A model generated the notes under the pieces. That model did no database searches. It worked only from the letters and a program-made list of their open reading frames with translations, and was not told where the DNA came from. The position numbers and the translations under genes were made by a program. Positions 10,109-17,066 of a DNA stretch of 23,177 nucleotides are shown one piece after another (the stretch's first letter is position 1; every line of letters begins with the position of its first letter). Source of the stretch: Acidobacteria subdivision 2 bacterium RH1 MAG20 (lineage in GTDB: Bacteria; Acidobacteriota; Terriglobia; Terriglobales; Acidobacteriaceae); NCBI GenBank assembly GCA_002197545.1, contig NFUO01000512.1, positions 1-23,177 of the forward strand. Direction: 5' to 3'.

Positions 10109-10476
10109 AAACAAGCCACAGCATACTCTCGAATGGCCGCATCAGCCGTCACCAAGGTCAATCCCTCCGCCGACGCCTGAGCCACCAGCATTCGGTCGAA
10201 AGGATCGCCATGCAGGAGAGGCAGTCCCGCCGCATACTCTGCATGAGCAAAATTAATTGGCAACTCAAGAAATCCAAAACGTATTCGCTGTTCGGACACC
10301 GGCGTTGAAAGAACCAACTTCCCTTTCCGCTGCTTGATACCCAGTTCCCACGCCGTCACGGCGCTCACGAAGACCTCGTTCGCTTTATCAGCAATCACGT
10401 CCTGTTGGGTAGACGGAACAAGACTTGGATCATGATCCAGGCGTAACAGGATGTGCGAGTCAAGCAATAAACGCAT
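10105..10476 (-). CDS. vapC: VapC-family PIN-domain ribonuclease toxin
   Basis: The 123-residue PIN domain carries the expected acidic metal-binding residues: Asp6 (LLLDSHILLR), Glu44 (SAVTAWELGIK), Asp94 (HGDPFDRMLVAQA) and Asp112 (LVTADAAI). VapC toxins are RNases acting on tRNA or rRNA and are held in check by the cognate antitoxin. Its ATG is three bases after the antitoxin stop, so the two are translationally linked. The 3' end runs a few bases into the flanking direct repeat. Confidence 0.9.
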   Translation of the reverse strand: MRLLLDSHILLRLDHDPSLVPSTQQDVIADKANEVFVSAVTAWELGIKQRKGKLVLSTPVSEQRIRFGFLELPINFAHAEYAAGLPLLHGDPFDRMLVAQASAEGLTLVTADAAIREYAVACL

Positions 10477-10479
10477 CCC

Positions 10480-10725
10480 TCACATTCCCCATTCTTTAAG
10501 TTCTTCCTCAGTCATAGGCGCATCGAAGTCCGGGGCGATATAGGTAATACCGAGCAAATTCTGCCCAAACACACGTCTGCCCGCCATCTTTGGCTCAACA
10601 ACCGGAACCAGCTTCATTGCGGGTCTTCCCTGCCGTTCAATCACGATCTCTTCCCCACGTTCAGCGCGGTCGAGCAACTCACCCAGATGCTCTCGCGCCT
10701 CATTCAGTGCCACGGAACTCGCCAT
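10480..10725 (-). CDS. vapB: Phd/YefM-type antitoxin of the vapC pair
   Basis: This is an 81-residue antitoxin with an N-terminal DNA-binding Phd/YefM fold (ASSVALNEAREHLGELLDRA, then ERGEEIVIERQGRPAMKLVPV) and a C-terminal acidic tail (PMTEEELKEWGM) that would wrap the toxin. The frame is open 24 codons further upstream, but GGAGGT at 10731-10736 is five bases before the ATG at 10725 and settles the start. It lies upstream of vapC in an operon and is likely autoregulated. The fold is Phd-like; 'VapB' is used for the partner role. Confidence 0.87.
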   Translation of the reverse strand: MASSVALNEAREHLGELLDRAERGEEIVIERQGRPAMKLVPVVEPKMAGRRVFGQNLLGITYIAPDFDAPMTEEELKEWGM

Positions 10726-10747
10726 CGCACACCTCCAACTCAGAATC

Positions 10748-10753
10748 AGTATA
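10748..10753 (-). promoter_or_regulatory. Possible -10 element of the vapBC promoter
   Basis: On the minus strand TATACT lies about 22 bases before the antitoxin start. The -35 region would fall in the flanking repeat, and no clear TTGACA is seen there. Confidence 0.4.
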
Positions 10754-10764
10754 GCCGGTTGCAA

Positions 10765-10824
10765 GTGCCCCATATCTCGATTCTGAGATGTGGGCATCGT
10801 CCCAAGGACGACCGCAACTCCTAC
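10765..10824. repeat. Direct repeat flanking vapBC, copy 2
   Basis: Second copy of the 59-60 bp element, same orientation as 10050-10108, upstream of the antitoxin gene. It supplies the stop codon of the small minus-strand ribbon-helix-helix ORF. Confidence 0.85.
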
Positions 10825-10964
10825 CGCCGCCCCACCACTCTCCGCTCTCCCACACCACGAACCGAAGACTGCACCATATAAGCCGACCGAGTCATCCCCG
10901 CCTTTCGCGCCAGCTTATCAATCGCCTCAACCTGGCTCTCCCGAGCGGCGACCAGGATATCCAT
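10821..10964 (-). CDS. Small ribbon-helix-helix (antitoxin-like) protein, probably truncated
   Basis: From the ATG at 10964 this encodes 47 residues. MDILVAARES reads as the beta strand, QVEAIDKLARKAG as the first helix and MTRSAYMVQSSV as the second helix of a ribbon-helix-helix DNA-binding fold like those of CopG/HicB-type antitoxins. The C-terminus (RGVGERRVVGRR) runs into the flanking repeat, which provides the stop, so the original gene may have been cut there. No partner toxin follows. The frame can be read back to a TTG at 11030 inside the nearby palindrome. Expression is uncertain because GGAGG is only one base before the ATG. Confidence 0.5.
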   Translation of the reverse strand: MDILVAARESQVEAIDKLARKAGMTRSAYMVQSSVRGVGERRVVGRR

Positions 10965-11007
10965 ACCTCCATTTTCACGAGTGTTGAATTCAAGAAAAAT
11001 AAAATTC

Positions 11008-11036
11008 TTGACAGCGTCTATCGATGACAATATATT
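11008..11036 (+). promoter_or_regulatory. Sigma-70 promoter for the PEP-CTERM gene
   Basis: TTGACA (11008-11013) and TATATT (11031-11036) are separated by exactly 17 bases, a near-consensus promoter. Transcription would start near 11043, about 24 bases before the GTG start at 11067. The -10 box is inside a perfect palindrome. Confidence 0.8.
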
Positions 11037-11045
11037 GTCATCGAT
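11020..11045. promoter_or_regulatory. 26-bp perfect palindromic operator
   Basis: The half site ATCGATGACAATA is followed by its exact reverse complement. It covers the spacer, the -10 box and the expected start site of the promoter, so a bound dimer would block transcription. The core TGACAATATATTGTCA has the form of an antitoxin or small-repressor operator. The nearest candidate regulator is the ribbon-helix-helix ORF ending at 10821. Confidence 0.8.
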
Positions 11046-11054
11046 TTACAAATA

Positions 11055-11061
11055 GAAGGAG
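11055..11061 (+). promoter_or_regulatory. Ribosome binding site of the 11067 gene
   Basis: GAAGGAG lies five bases before the GTG at 11067 and decides that start. Confidence 0.8.
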
Positions 11062-11066
11062 TTCTT

Positions 11067-11657
11067 GTGCCAACTACTAACGGATCTCAACCCTCTCTCC
11101 GCATCCCAGGATTGCTGTGCGGCGCGGTATGTTTCCTGGTCATGGCCTTAAGCATGGGTTCAACCGCAATGGCTGATCCTGTCAGTATCAGTTACACGGC
11201 TACACAGATAAGTGGCACCGAATGGCAATACTCCTACCAGGTCTCAGGCTCCTATCTGTCCGGAGACGATCTCGCCGTCTATTTTCCCCAGGCAACAGAC
11301 TCAAACCTTGTCGATCTTGGAACCGGCGGGCCCGACTGGACCACGTTTGTATTCCAACCCGATCCTTCTCTGCCCGCCGACGGCGAATTCGACATGGTAG
11401 CGAACAGCGACAATCCAAGTCTGGCTCCGTTCTTCGATGTCCAATTCCAGTGGACGGGGACAGGTTCTCCCGGCGCTCAGTCCTTCACGCTGTTTGATCC
11501 AAATTTCAACGTCATTGACAGCGGTTATACCGAGCCCACCCTGACTGCAGTCCCCGAACCTGCGCCATTCCTGCTTATGGGATTCGGAATGATGGGATTG
11601 TGGCTGTTGACCAAACGGCAGCGTTACACCCTCCGGTTCAATCAGACAAGACAGTAG
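11067..11657 (+). CDS. PEP-CTERM sorted exported protein
   Basis: This 196-residue protein has an N-terminal signal peptide (hydrophobic stretch about 14-35, cleavage near STAMA-DPV) and a mature domain of roughly 125 residues, rich in strands, with no catalytic motif I recognise. The C-terminal sorting signal is VPEP (Pro163-Glu164-Pro165), a hydrophobic helix (about 168-182) and KRQR. Exosortase-type systems cut such tails and move the protein to the surface or the extracellular matrix. Ten further residues after the basic cluster (YTLRFNQTRQ) are unusual, as the tail normally ends there. A strong promoter with a palindromic operator precedes it. No exosortase gene is in the window. Confidence 0.82.
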   Translation: MPTTNGSQPSLRIPGLLCGAVCFLVMALSMGSTAMADPVSISYTATQISGTEWQYSYQVSGSYLSGDDLAVYFPQATDSNLVDLGTGGPDWTTFVFQPDPSLPADGEFDMVANSDNPSLAPFFDVQFQWTGTGSPGAQSFTLFDPNFNVIDSGYTEPTLTAVPEPAPFLLMGFGMMGLWLLTKRQRYTLRFNQTRQ

Positions 11658-11745
11658 GGTCATCACAGAAGCGGCAATCGCACTCGGGCCAGCCAGAGAT
11701 CCGAATCTTACAGTCGTCGCAGGTTGCGTTCAGGAGAGATTCCAA

Positions 11746-13629
11746 ATGAATCCGCTCATCGGCACAGATCGAGTCATTCTGCGTTACATAAACCGTTGTT
11801 CCATGACATTGATGGTGATCTTCGCCATGTCCGTTGCCGCCTCGGCACAACAGTTCGCCATTGGCTCCTACCATCTACAGAAGTCGGTACGAACTTCCAT
11901 CACCCAATATGACTACACCTATACCGTTGACGTGACCAACCACGCTGCGCTCGCGCAGAATATTCTGGGGACAGTCACCAGCAGCTCTCCAGATACGATT
12001 GTGAGGAAAGGATCAGTGGCCTTCGGCGCCGTCCCGGCCGGCGGCACAGTCACAAGCACCGACACCTTTATTATTCGACAGGATCGAAGAGTACCGTTTA
12101 ACCCAAGCAGCTTGACGTGGACATTCCCTGCTCCACAGGCGCCAAGTGCCACTAACATCGTTATACCCAGCTCTGACGCTGCGAACGAGGCCTCAAGCGC
12201 TTCTTATGATCCCTACAGCCAGAGCTCGATGCGGTATCAGCAGGTCTACTCGGCATCGCAGTTTTCCAAGTCCGGACTCATCTCTGAAATATCCTTCCGT
12301 CCGGACGGCTCCCTCGGCACAGGCACTGGAGTCCCTCAACCCTTGATGCCGACGCCGCTCAGCATCAAAGTCATACTCTCGACAACGAACAAAGAGCCTG
12401 GAAGTTTGAGCACCACTTTTACCCAGAATCTCGGCCTTGATAACACCGTCGTTTACGACAGCACTGTTAACGGCCCCTGGTCATTCAGCACCAGCTATGC
12501 CGGCACCGCGCCGGGGCCGAATGCATTTGACGTGCGCTTGCGACTGCCGGTTCCTTTTCCGTATAACCCATCCGAAGGCAATCTCCTGGTCGACATCACC
12601 ATTACATCGGGCGCATCCGGTATGCCGGAGCTCGATGCGGACGACTCTCAAAGCGGGACTATGTCAAGCATCTACGCTCCAAGTGCAACCGCAATGTCCG
12701 CCACCGTCACCCAGGCGGCGGGCCTCGTCACTCAGTTTACCTTTGGAAGCTTCGCGGTTGCCAACAACTGCAGCGCCGTCCACAACCAGCTCGCATGGAT
12801 CATCTTCGGGAACAACTTGGCCCTTTTAACGGCCTCTCTGCAGAACAGTAATCCAACCCTTACGGCCCAGGCTTTCAATAATCCGTGTGCCCTTCTTGGC
12901 GGTTCGCCAACGATCGGTTCTGCGAACTCGCAGCCGGTTCCAGCGGGCTGGTCAAGCCTCGCATTGGCAAGCATCGATAGCTTTCAGAACTTTCGGAACG
13001 ATTTGTTGACGAACACCATGGCGCCTGGATACAAGGTTGTCCTCTACGACAATGAGACCTGGGCTGGGAAGACGCTTACCCCAACCATTGAGAAATCAAG
13101 TCCCAGGCAGTATGAAGCACTGTTTGCGAATCTGGCTCATGCATACGGATATGCGTTCATGTCGGCGCCAGGGACGGATCTGGTGACCGTACAGACGAGC
13201 CCGATTGCCTTTGTGCCCGGTCAGCCAATCTACCCGCAGTACATCACAATGGGCTTTCCGGCATTCTCCGCTCAAGCCCCTGCCGACATCTACGATATCC
13301 AGGCACAGGGATCTCAGGCCACGGAAGGAAATACCCTCAATTCCAATCCCGCCTGCACGGCTCTTTATTGTTCTTTTCTTGCTTCTGCTGTCCCAATCGC
13401 TAATCAGGCAAACCCTGCAACGGTAGTCATTACAGGCGTCTCCACTAATCCGAACTCGATCAACGCCACCGAGTATCAGATGGAGAATGCCGTGAACGAT
13501 ACGAAGTCTTATGTCTCGGGCTATTGGTTCAACATACCGAATGCCACCACTGTTGGCCAAAACCCATTCCCTCTTGCTGGAGCGTTCCTGAACGATCTCA
13601 ACGCAGAAGGTCTGTTAGGTACGCAGTAG
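11746..13629 (+). CDS. Large exported protein of unknown function, three modules
   Basis: The product has 627 residues, with a signal peptide ending about SVAASA-QQ (34/35). An AGGAG at 11732-11736 supports the ATG at 11746. Module 1 (about 40-130) is a beta-sandwich-like repeat unit with DVTNHAALAQN and DTFIIRQDRRVPF. Module 2 (about 145-330) resembles a domain common in Acidobacteria exported proteins, with the strings SSMRYQQVYSASQF, ISFRPDG, LSIKVILSTTNKEP and EGNLLVDITI. Module 3 (about 345-627) contains VLYDNETW, LFANLAHAYGYAFMSAPGTD, DIYDIQAQGS, VVITGVSTNP and VSGYWFN. This looks like a TIM-barrel-like, possibly carbohydrate-active fold, but no family can be named. There is no PEP-CTERM tail. 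It lies 88 bp after the PEP-CTERM gene, probably on the same transcript. Confidence 0.78.
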   Translation: MNPLIGTDRVILRYINRCSMTLMVIFAMSVAASAQQFAIGSYHLQKSVRTSITQYDYTYTVDVTNHAALAQNILGTVTSSSPDTIVRKGSVAFGAVPAGGTVTSTDTFIIRQDRRVPFNPSSLTWTFPAPQAPSATNIVIPSSDAANEASSASYDPYSQSSMRYQQVYSASQFSKSGLISEISFRPDGSLGTGTGVPQPLMPTPLSIKVILSTTNKEPGSLSTTFTQNLGLDNTVVYDSTVNGPWSFSTSYAGTAPGPNAFDVRLRLPVPFPYNPSEGNLLVDITITSGASGMPELDADDSQSGTMSSIYAPSATAMSATVTQAAGLVTQFTFGSFAVANNCSAVHNQLAWIIFGNNLALLTASLQNSNPTLTAQAFNNPCALLGGSPTIGSANSQPVPAGWSSLALASIDSFQNFRNDLLTNTMAPGYKVVLYDNETWAGKTLTPTIEKSSPRQYEALFANLAHAYGYAFMSAPGTDLVTVQTSPIAFVPGQPIYPQYITMGFPAFSAQAPADIYDIQAQGSQATEGNTLNSNPACTALYCSFLASAVPIANQANPATVVITGVSTNPNSINATEYQMENAVNDTKSYVSGYWFNIPNATTVGQNPFPLAGAFLNDLNAEGLLGTQ

Positions 13630-13633
13630 ATCC

Positions 13634-13673
13634 GTCTTTGCTCATACATCAATTCTGATGTATGAGCAAAGAC
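13634..13673. terminator. Bidirectional hairpin between convergent genes
   Basis: An 18-bp perfect stem (GTCTTTGCTCATACATCA with its complement) closes an ATTC loop. It starts five bases after the stop of the 627-residue protein and ends one base before the rhodanese stop, so it can serve both genes. It lacks a clear T-run. Confidence 0.75.
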
Positions 13674-13674
13674 C

Positions 13675-14124
13675 TCAAACCTCCGTATCCAGCCGAAAAG
13701 CATCCCGATAAGGCTCCACCGGATACCCCATGGCCTTCCACCCCGCCAGCCCACCCCGAAGAATCTTGAGCCGAGAAAAATTCAATCGCAGCGCGCGGCG
13801 CAAAACCTCTCGGCTGGTCTTGTCATCTGGACACGTGCAATAGACCACAGCATCTTCCTCCCTCGGAATCAGCGCCGGATTCTCCATCACCTCCTTCGGC
13901 GGAACCCGCGTCGCCCCCGGAATGACCTCGGAGTAAGCCAGCAGATCCAGCGGCACACGAACATCAAACACCCGAACGTCTTCGCCAGCGGTCAACAACT
14001 CATGCAGCGTCTCCGGCCCAATGGAATGCTGCTCCAGTTCGCGCCGCTCTCTTGTGCGCTTGATTCTGCTGCCAACGAAAAGGGCAAGACACAACGCCGC
14101 AACGCAGATAATAATCAGGAACAT
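13675..14124 (-). CDS. Membrane-anchored rhodanese-domain protein
   Basis: The 149-residue protein has an N-terminal TM helix (about 2-18), a basic charged stretch (SRIKRTRERREL), then a single rhodanese domain. Landmarks are VRVFDVRVPLD, the active-site loop YCTCPDDKTS (Cys96 aligns with the usual catalytic Cys, Cys98 is next) and ILRGGLAGWKAMGYPVEP. Such proteins transfer sulfane sulfur or act in redox signalling; the partner is unknown. The frame is open for 60 codons upstream, but GGAGG five bases before the ATG at 14124 decides the start. It lies 82 bp downstream of the small membrane protein, probably in one operon. Confidence 0.85.
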   Translation of the reverse strand: MFLIIICVAALCLALFVGSRIKRTRERRELEQHSIGPETLHELLTAGEDVRVFDVRVPLDLLAYSEVIPGATRVPPKEVMENPALIPREEDAVVYCTCPDDKTSREVLRRALRLNFSRLKILRGGLAGWKAMGYPVEPYRDAFRLDTEV

Positions 14125-14206
14125 ACGGTCCTCCATGAAACCCACAAATATCTGATTGCCGGCAAACCGGAAGGATTCCGCAATCAAACCACCGATGAGC
14201 ACCAAC

Positions 14207-14455
14207 CTACACAGCCCCCGGAGCGCTCCTCCCTTTGGCCCTCCGCAACACGGTCGCCGCAAAGCAAACATAAACCCAGTTCTTCGTATAGCTGATGACG
14301 GCAAACGCCGAAAGCAGATACCAGAAGCTGCTCCATGTAGCTGCCGGCACCCGCCGCTGCGCCGACACTGCCGAATTAAACATCACATAAACCGCATCTG
14401 TAGCGGCAGTTGAGAACAACACACCAACCGCCAGCCACGCATCAAGGTGGACCAT
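14207..14455 (-). CDS. Small membrane protein of unknown function
   Basis: The 82-residue protein has two or three hydrophobic segments (about 5-28, 41-56 and 58-68) with the strings STAATDAVYVMFNSAVSAQRRVPAATW and LLSAFAVISYTKNWVYVCFAA. I recall similar short proteins in other soil bacteria but cannot name a function. The last 12 or so residues (LRRAKGRSAPGAV) are polar and unlike a membrane end, so a 3' frameshift is possible. Minus-strand AAGGGAT about nine bases before the ATG could be the ribosome site. It precedes the rhodanese gene on the same strand. Confidence 0.62.
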   Translation of the reverse strand: MVHLDAWLAVGVLFSTAATDAVYVMFNSAVSAQRRVPAATWSSFWYLLSAFAVISYTKNWVYVCFAATVLRRAKGRSAPGAV

Positions 14456-14779
14456 AATCTATCCCTTCTTCCATTAGTTTTAGGGGGCCGTATACAACTT
14501 CGCCAACGCCGCCAGAATACTCCGTGACAACAATCTGCCTCTATTTCAATGGGATAAGCACATCGTCCGAAGCACCGCCCACTCCTATCGACCCCCCGAT
14601 GACCCATGCTCTCCAAATCTTCTTTAGGCAACCCCTCCTCGAAGCCTGCATCTTACAAGCCGGAAACCTCACCGGCTTGTCCTCCCCTTACGCTCCAGCC
14701 GGTTCGTCTTCCTTCATCTTCCAACCCAGGCCACGCACCTAGAAGTTCTGGCAATATGCCAGCCTTAGGAGGCTACCCA
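14456..14779 (+). promoter_or_regulatory. Long leader of the TIGR03118-like gene with stem-loops
   Basis: This 324-bp stretch has no gene I can support. It holds a nine-base stem hairpin at 14655-14680 (ACAAGCCGG with CCGGCTTGT). Close to the gene lie two small hairpins that share bases and exclude each other: CTGGC/GCCAG (14748-14762) and AGCCT/AGGCT (14761-14774). The second contains the Shine-Dalgarno AGGAGG (14767-14772). I do not recognise a known riboswitch, and no clear promoter is seen. Confidence 0.4.
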
Positions 14780-15910
14780 ATGCTAAGAAGCCACTCCCCC
14801 CATCGTCTTATCCAAGCGGCATGTGCCATCGCTTTAATCTCGGCGTCCACGTACTTGCGCGCCGACTCCTTCACTCAGATCAACCTTGTCTCCGACGTCT
14901 CCGGTCTCGCCAATACAACCGATCCCAACCTCAAAAATCCCTGGGGTGTCGCCTTTTCGCCGACGTCGCCCTTCTGGGTCTCGAATCAAGGGTCTGGAAC
15001 GGCCACTCTGTACGACGGCGCCGGAACCGCGCAGGCATTAGTGGTCACCATCCCGCCCGGCACCCCTCCGGTCACCGGACCCACCGGCCAGGTGTTCAAC
15101 AGCACCACCGGATTTCTGGTAAACGGCGCTCCGGCGCACTTCATCTTCGACACTCTGAACGGCACGATCTCGGGATGGGCTGCAGGTACGACTACGTCCG
15201 TGACGGCCATGACATCCGGCGCTGTCTACACCGGCCTCGCGCTGGATACGAGTGGCACTTCGACCTATCTCTACGCGGCCAATTCGACCGGCAATATCCG
15301 CGTATTCAATTCGTCATGGACTGACGTCACTGGTACCACGTTCGCCGGTAAGTTCGTCGATCCAAGCCTGCCGGCAGGTTTCGTCCCGTTCAACATCCAG
15401 ACAGTCGGGTCTAACCTCTATGTGACCTATGCTGACCTGACCCCGATGGGCACTGGCCTGCCGGGCGGCTATGTTGACGAGTTCGATGCAAATGGCAACT
15501 TCATCAAGCGGATCGCAACCGGCGGCGCTCTCTTTGCCCCTTGGGGAATGGCCCTGGCTCCCTCAGGCTTCGGCTCTTTCAGCAACGATCTGCTGGTCGG
15601 CAACTTCGGCAACGGTGAAATCCTTGCCTATGATCCCTCCACGGACGCATACCTGGGCACCATTGACGGATCGAACGGCCTGCCGCTCGTCAATGACTTC
15701 CTCTGGTCGCTCGATACCCGCACCGGCGGAGCCAATGTGAACACCGACGCGCTGTATTTTACGGCCGGCATCAACAACCAGCAGAACGGATTGTTTGGAG
15801 AGATCGTCGCCGCGGCCGCGCCCATACCCGAGCCCGCAACCATCTTCGGAACCGCATTCGGCCTGCTCTCGCTTGTATTGGTCAAGGTCAGGCGAGCCGT
15901 TCACACTTAA
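14780..15910 (+). CDS. TIGR03118-family exported beta-propeller-like protein with PEP-CTERM tail
   Basis: The product has 376 residues. A signal peptide (hydrophobic about 11-26, cleavage near YLRA-DS) is followed by repeats of beta-propeller type: NLKNPWGVAFSPTSPFWVSNQGSGTATLYDG, PAHFIFDTLNGTISGW, YLYAANSTGNIRVF, LFAPWGMALAPSGFG and LLVGNFGNGEILAYDP. This order is that of the TIGR03118 family, whose role is unknown. The C-terminal sorting signal is IPEPATIFG (Pro350-Glu351-Pro352), a hydrophobic helix and KVRRAVHT. The frame is open for 58 codons upstream, but AGGAGG seven bases before the ATG at 14780 fixes the start. It is probably exported and displayed or built into the matrix by an exosortase encoded elsewhere. 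Confidence 0.87.
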   Translation: MLRSHSPHRLIQAACAIALISASTYLRADSFTQINLVSDVSGLANTTDPNLKNPWGVAFSPTSPFWVSNQGSGTATLYDGAGTAQALVVTIPPGTPPVTGPTGQVFNSTTGFLVNGAPAHFIFDTLNGTISGWAAGTTTSVTAMTSGAVYTGLALDTSGTSTYLYAANSTGNIRVFNSSWTDVTGTTFAGKFVDPSLPAGFVPFNIQTVGSNLYVTYADLTPMGTGLPGGYVDEFDANGNFIKRIATGGALFAPWGMALAPSGFGSFSNDLLVGNFGNGEILAYDPSTDAYLGTIDGSNGLPLVNDFLWSLDTRTGGANVNTDALYFTAGINNQQNGLFGEIVAAAAPIPEPATIFGTAFGLLSLVLVKVRRAVHT

Positions 15911-15941
15911 GAAATCTCTGATTAAGTCCCGTTTCGTTAAG

Positions 15942-15995
15942 GGCATGGCTTCAGCCATGCCGTAAGTGTCCTGCTTGCAGTGCGGCTTCAGCCGC
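15942..15995. repeat. Two palindromic GGCTTCAGCC-type repeat units
   Basis: GGCATGGCTTCAGCCATGCC (15942-15961) forms a nine-base stem, and GCGGCTTCAGCCGC (15982-15995) a six-base one. Both centre on CTTCAG. They resemble REP-like elements common in this group. Confidence 0.65.
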
Positions 15996-16095
15996 TGAGG
16001 TACGTCTTTCTTTCAGCCGTCGACTTTTCAGCACCCTCTTTAGCCTTACGACAAGCGGGGAAAAATATAAGGATTTTAGCCCTGGCTTAAGACAC

Positions 16096-16158
16096 GTCAT
16101 CTCGACCGAAGCAGTGCACAGTTTCATCGTGCGCTGCGCAGCGGAGAGACCCCTGTAT
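16096..16158. repeat. Divergent GTCAT...CGAAGC dispersed repeat
   Basis: Begins GTCATCTCGACCGAAGCAGT and ends GCGGAGAGACCCCTGTAT, the same architecture as the 9386 copy (GTCAT, CGAAGC, then GCGGAG) with a longer centre containing GCGCTGCGCAGC. Confidence 0.6.
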
Positions 16159-16409
16159 TGCCGTTTGTTTGATCGGGAAGACCCATACCACTCGTGAAAA
16201 TACTCTAGCTGTATCAACATAGAGCTGAATTGTATGTAGCCTATAGAAATAGAAATTGTCATCCCTAAGCGGTGAGAAATCTTTTGCAAATTTCTGATCT
16301 TGCGCGGCTTAACTAGTCATATTTTGGCTGTGTAGGAACTGTGTAGGCAATCTGTGTCGCATCTTCAAGTTGTCAATGCAACATGCGTTCCAAACCGCTG
16401 GAAGAGGGC

Positions 16410-16489
16410 CGGGAGAAACCCGCAGGGTGTCTCCCGCGCCACTGAAAATCGCAGACGGGAGCCTTCGCATCCCGTCTGTCTGATTTTCT
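16410..16489. repeat. Two adjacent strong hairpins
   Basis: CGGGAGA (16410-16416) pairs with TCTCCCG (16430-16436), with an inner ACCC/GGGT after one mismatch. CAGACGGGA (16452-16460) pairs with TCCCGTCTG (16470-16478), with an outer GAAAATC/GATTTTC arm. They lie just after the 3' end of the ardC remnant and could end its transcript, although no T-run is present. Confidence 0.6.
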
Positions 16490-16526
16490 GTGCGGTTCGA
16501 TTGTTACATGATCGCGGGCGTGATTT

Positions 16527-17066
16527 TCATGCCGCAACGTCCTCCAGTTCCTCGCTGGTTACGTCCTCTGCGATGGGTGGTTCCAGTGCGGCAAGGATGA
16601 CAGTGGCGGTCTACTGGATGACTTCCAAGCTCTCGGCCAACAGTGATGCGTTGCCGTGGTAAAGCTGGATGTAGTCGGCAGACGCCGAACCCGTCACTAA
16701 ACCAACAGCCTTCCCGACAACAAACGCCACGGCCTCGGCTTCCGTCTCGCGTACCGTCTCGGTGGTGGCCGTGCGGCGTTCTGCCTTGTGCAGAAGTTCG
16801 TGTGCGGTCTCATGCACTAGCGTCGAAAACTCTTCGGCCTTGGACTGGCCGGGCAGGAGCACAATGCGTCCTCCGTAGCTGACGCCGAGTGCAGGGGCAA
16901 TGTTCTCGTTATAGCCAAGCTGGATGCCATGGCTACGAACGAATGCGGCCAGTCGCTCCAAGTTCTCGCCGGGATGGCCTGAGACTTCGCGCATCTCCGG
17001 CAGGTCTACGCCGTCAGTCTGTGAGATATCGAAGACGTAGGCATTCCTGAATCCCAACAGCGCCCG
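16527..17066 (-). pseudogene. ArdC-like antirestriction metallopeptidase, C-terminal remnant
   Basis: The frame begins at a deletion junction and reads LLGFRNAYVFDISQTDG, then a zincin domain with LVHETAHELLHK (HExxH) and TEAEAVAFVVGKAVGLVTGSAS followed by ADYIQLYHGN, as in the C-terminal half of ArdC-type proteins. ArdC proteins protect incoming conjugative DNA from restriction. The N-terminal ssDNA-binding domain is missing. After SLEVIQ an amber TAG (16611-16613) interrupts the frame. Beyond it the same frame continues TATVILAALEPPIAEDVTSE and then ELEDVAA to a TGA at 16527-16529, which fits a normal C-terminus. The gene is thus doubly broken. An internal start such as GTG or ATG could still make the 148-residue zincin piece. 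Confidence 0.8.

Larger units (their letters stand above)
15911..16526. other. Gene-free gap rich in dispersed repeats and hairpins
   Basis: No convincing gene is seen in these 616 bases. The gap holds the palindromic GGCTTCAGCC-type repeats (15942-15995), a diverged GTCAT...CGAAGC repeat (16096-16158), a decayed relative beginning GTCATCCCTAAGCGGTGAGA near 16258, the tandem CTGTGTAGG near 16329 and 16341, and two large hairpins (16410-16489). It separates the PEP-CTERM gene from the conjugative-element remnant. Confidence 0.6.

Noticed and set aside
10050..10824. CRISPR-like repeats
   Set aside because: There are only two copies, separated by a whole operon, with no regular spacers and no cas genes.
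14640..14780. Cyclic-di-GMP (GEMM) riboswitch upstream of the PEP-CTERM gene
   Set aside because: The conserved GEMM core segments and GNRA-type loops are not present; only small hairpins can be shown.
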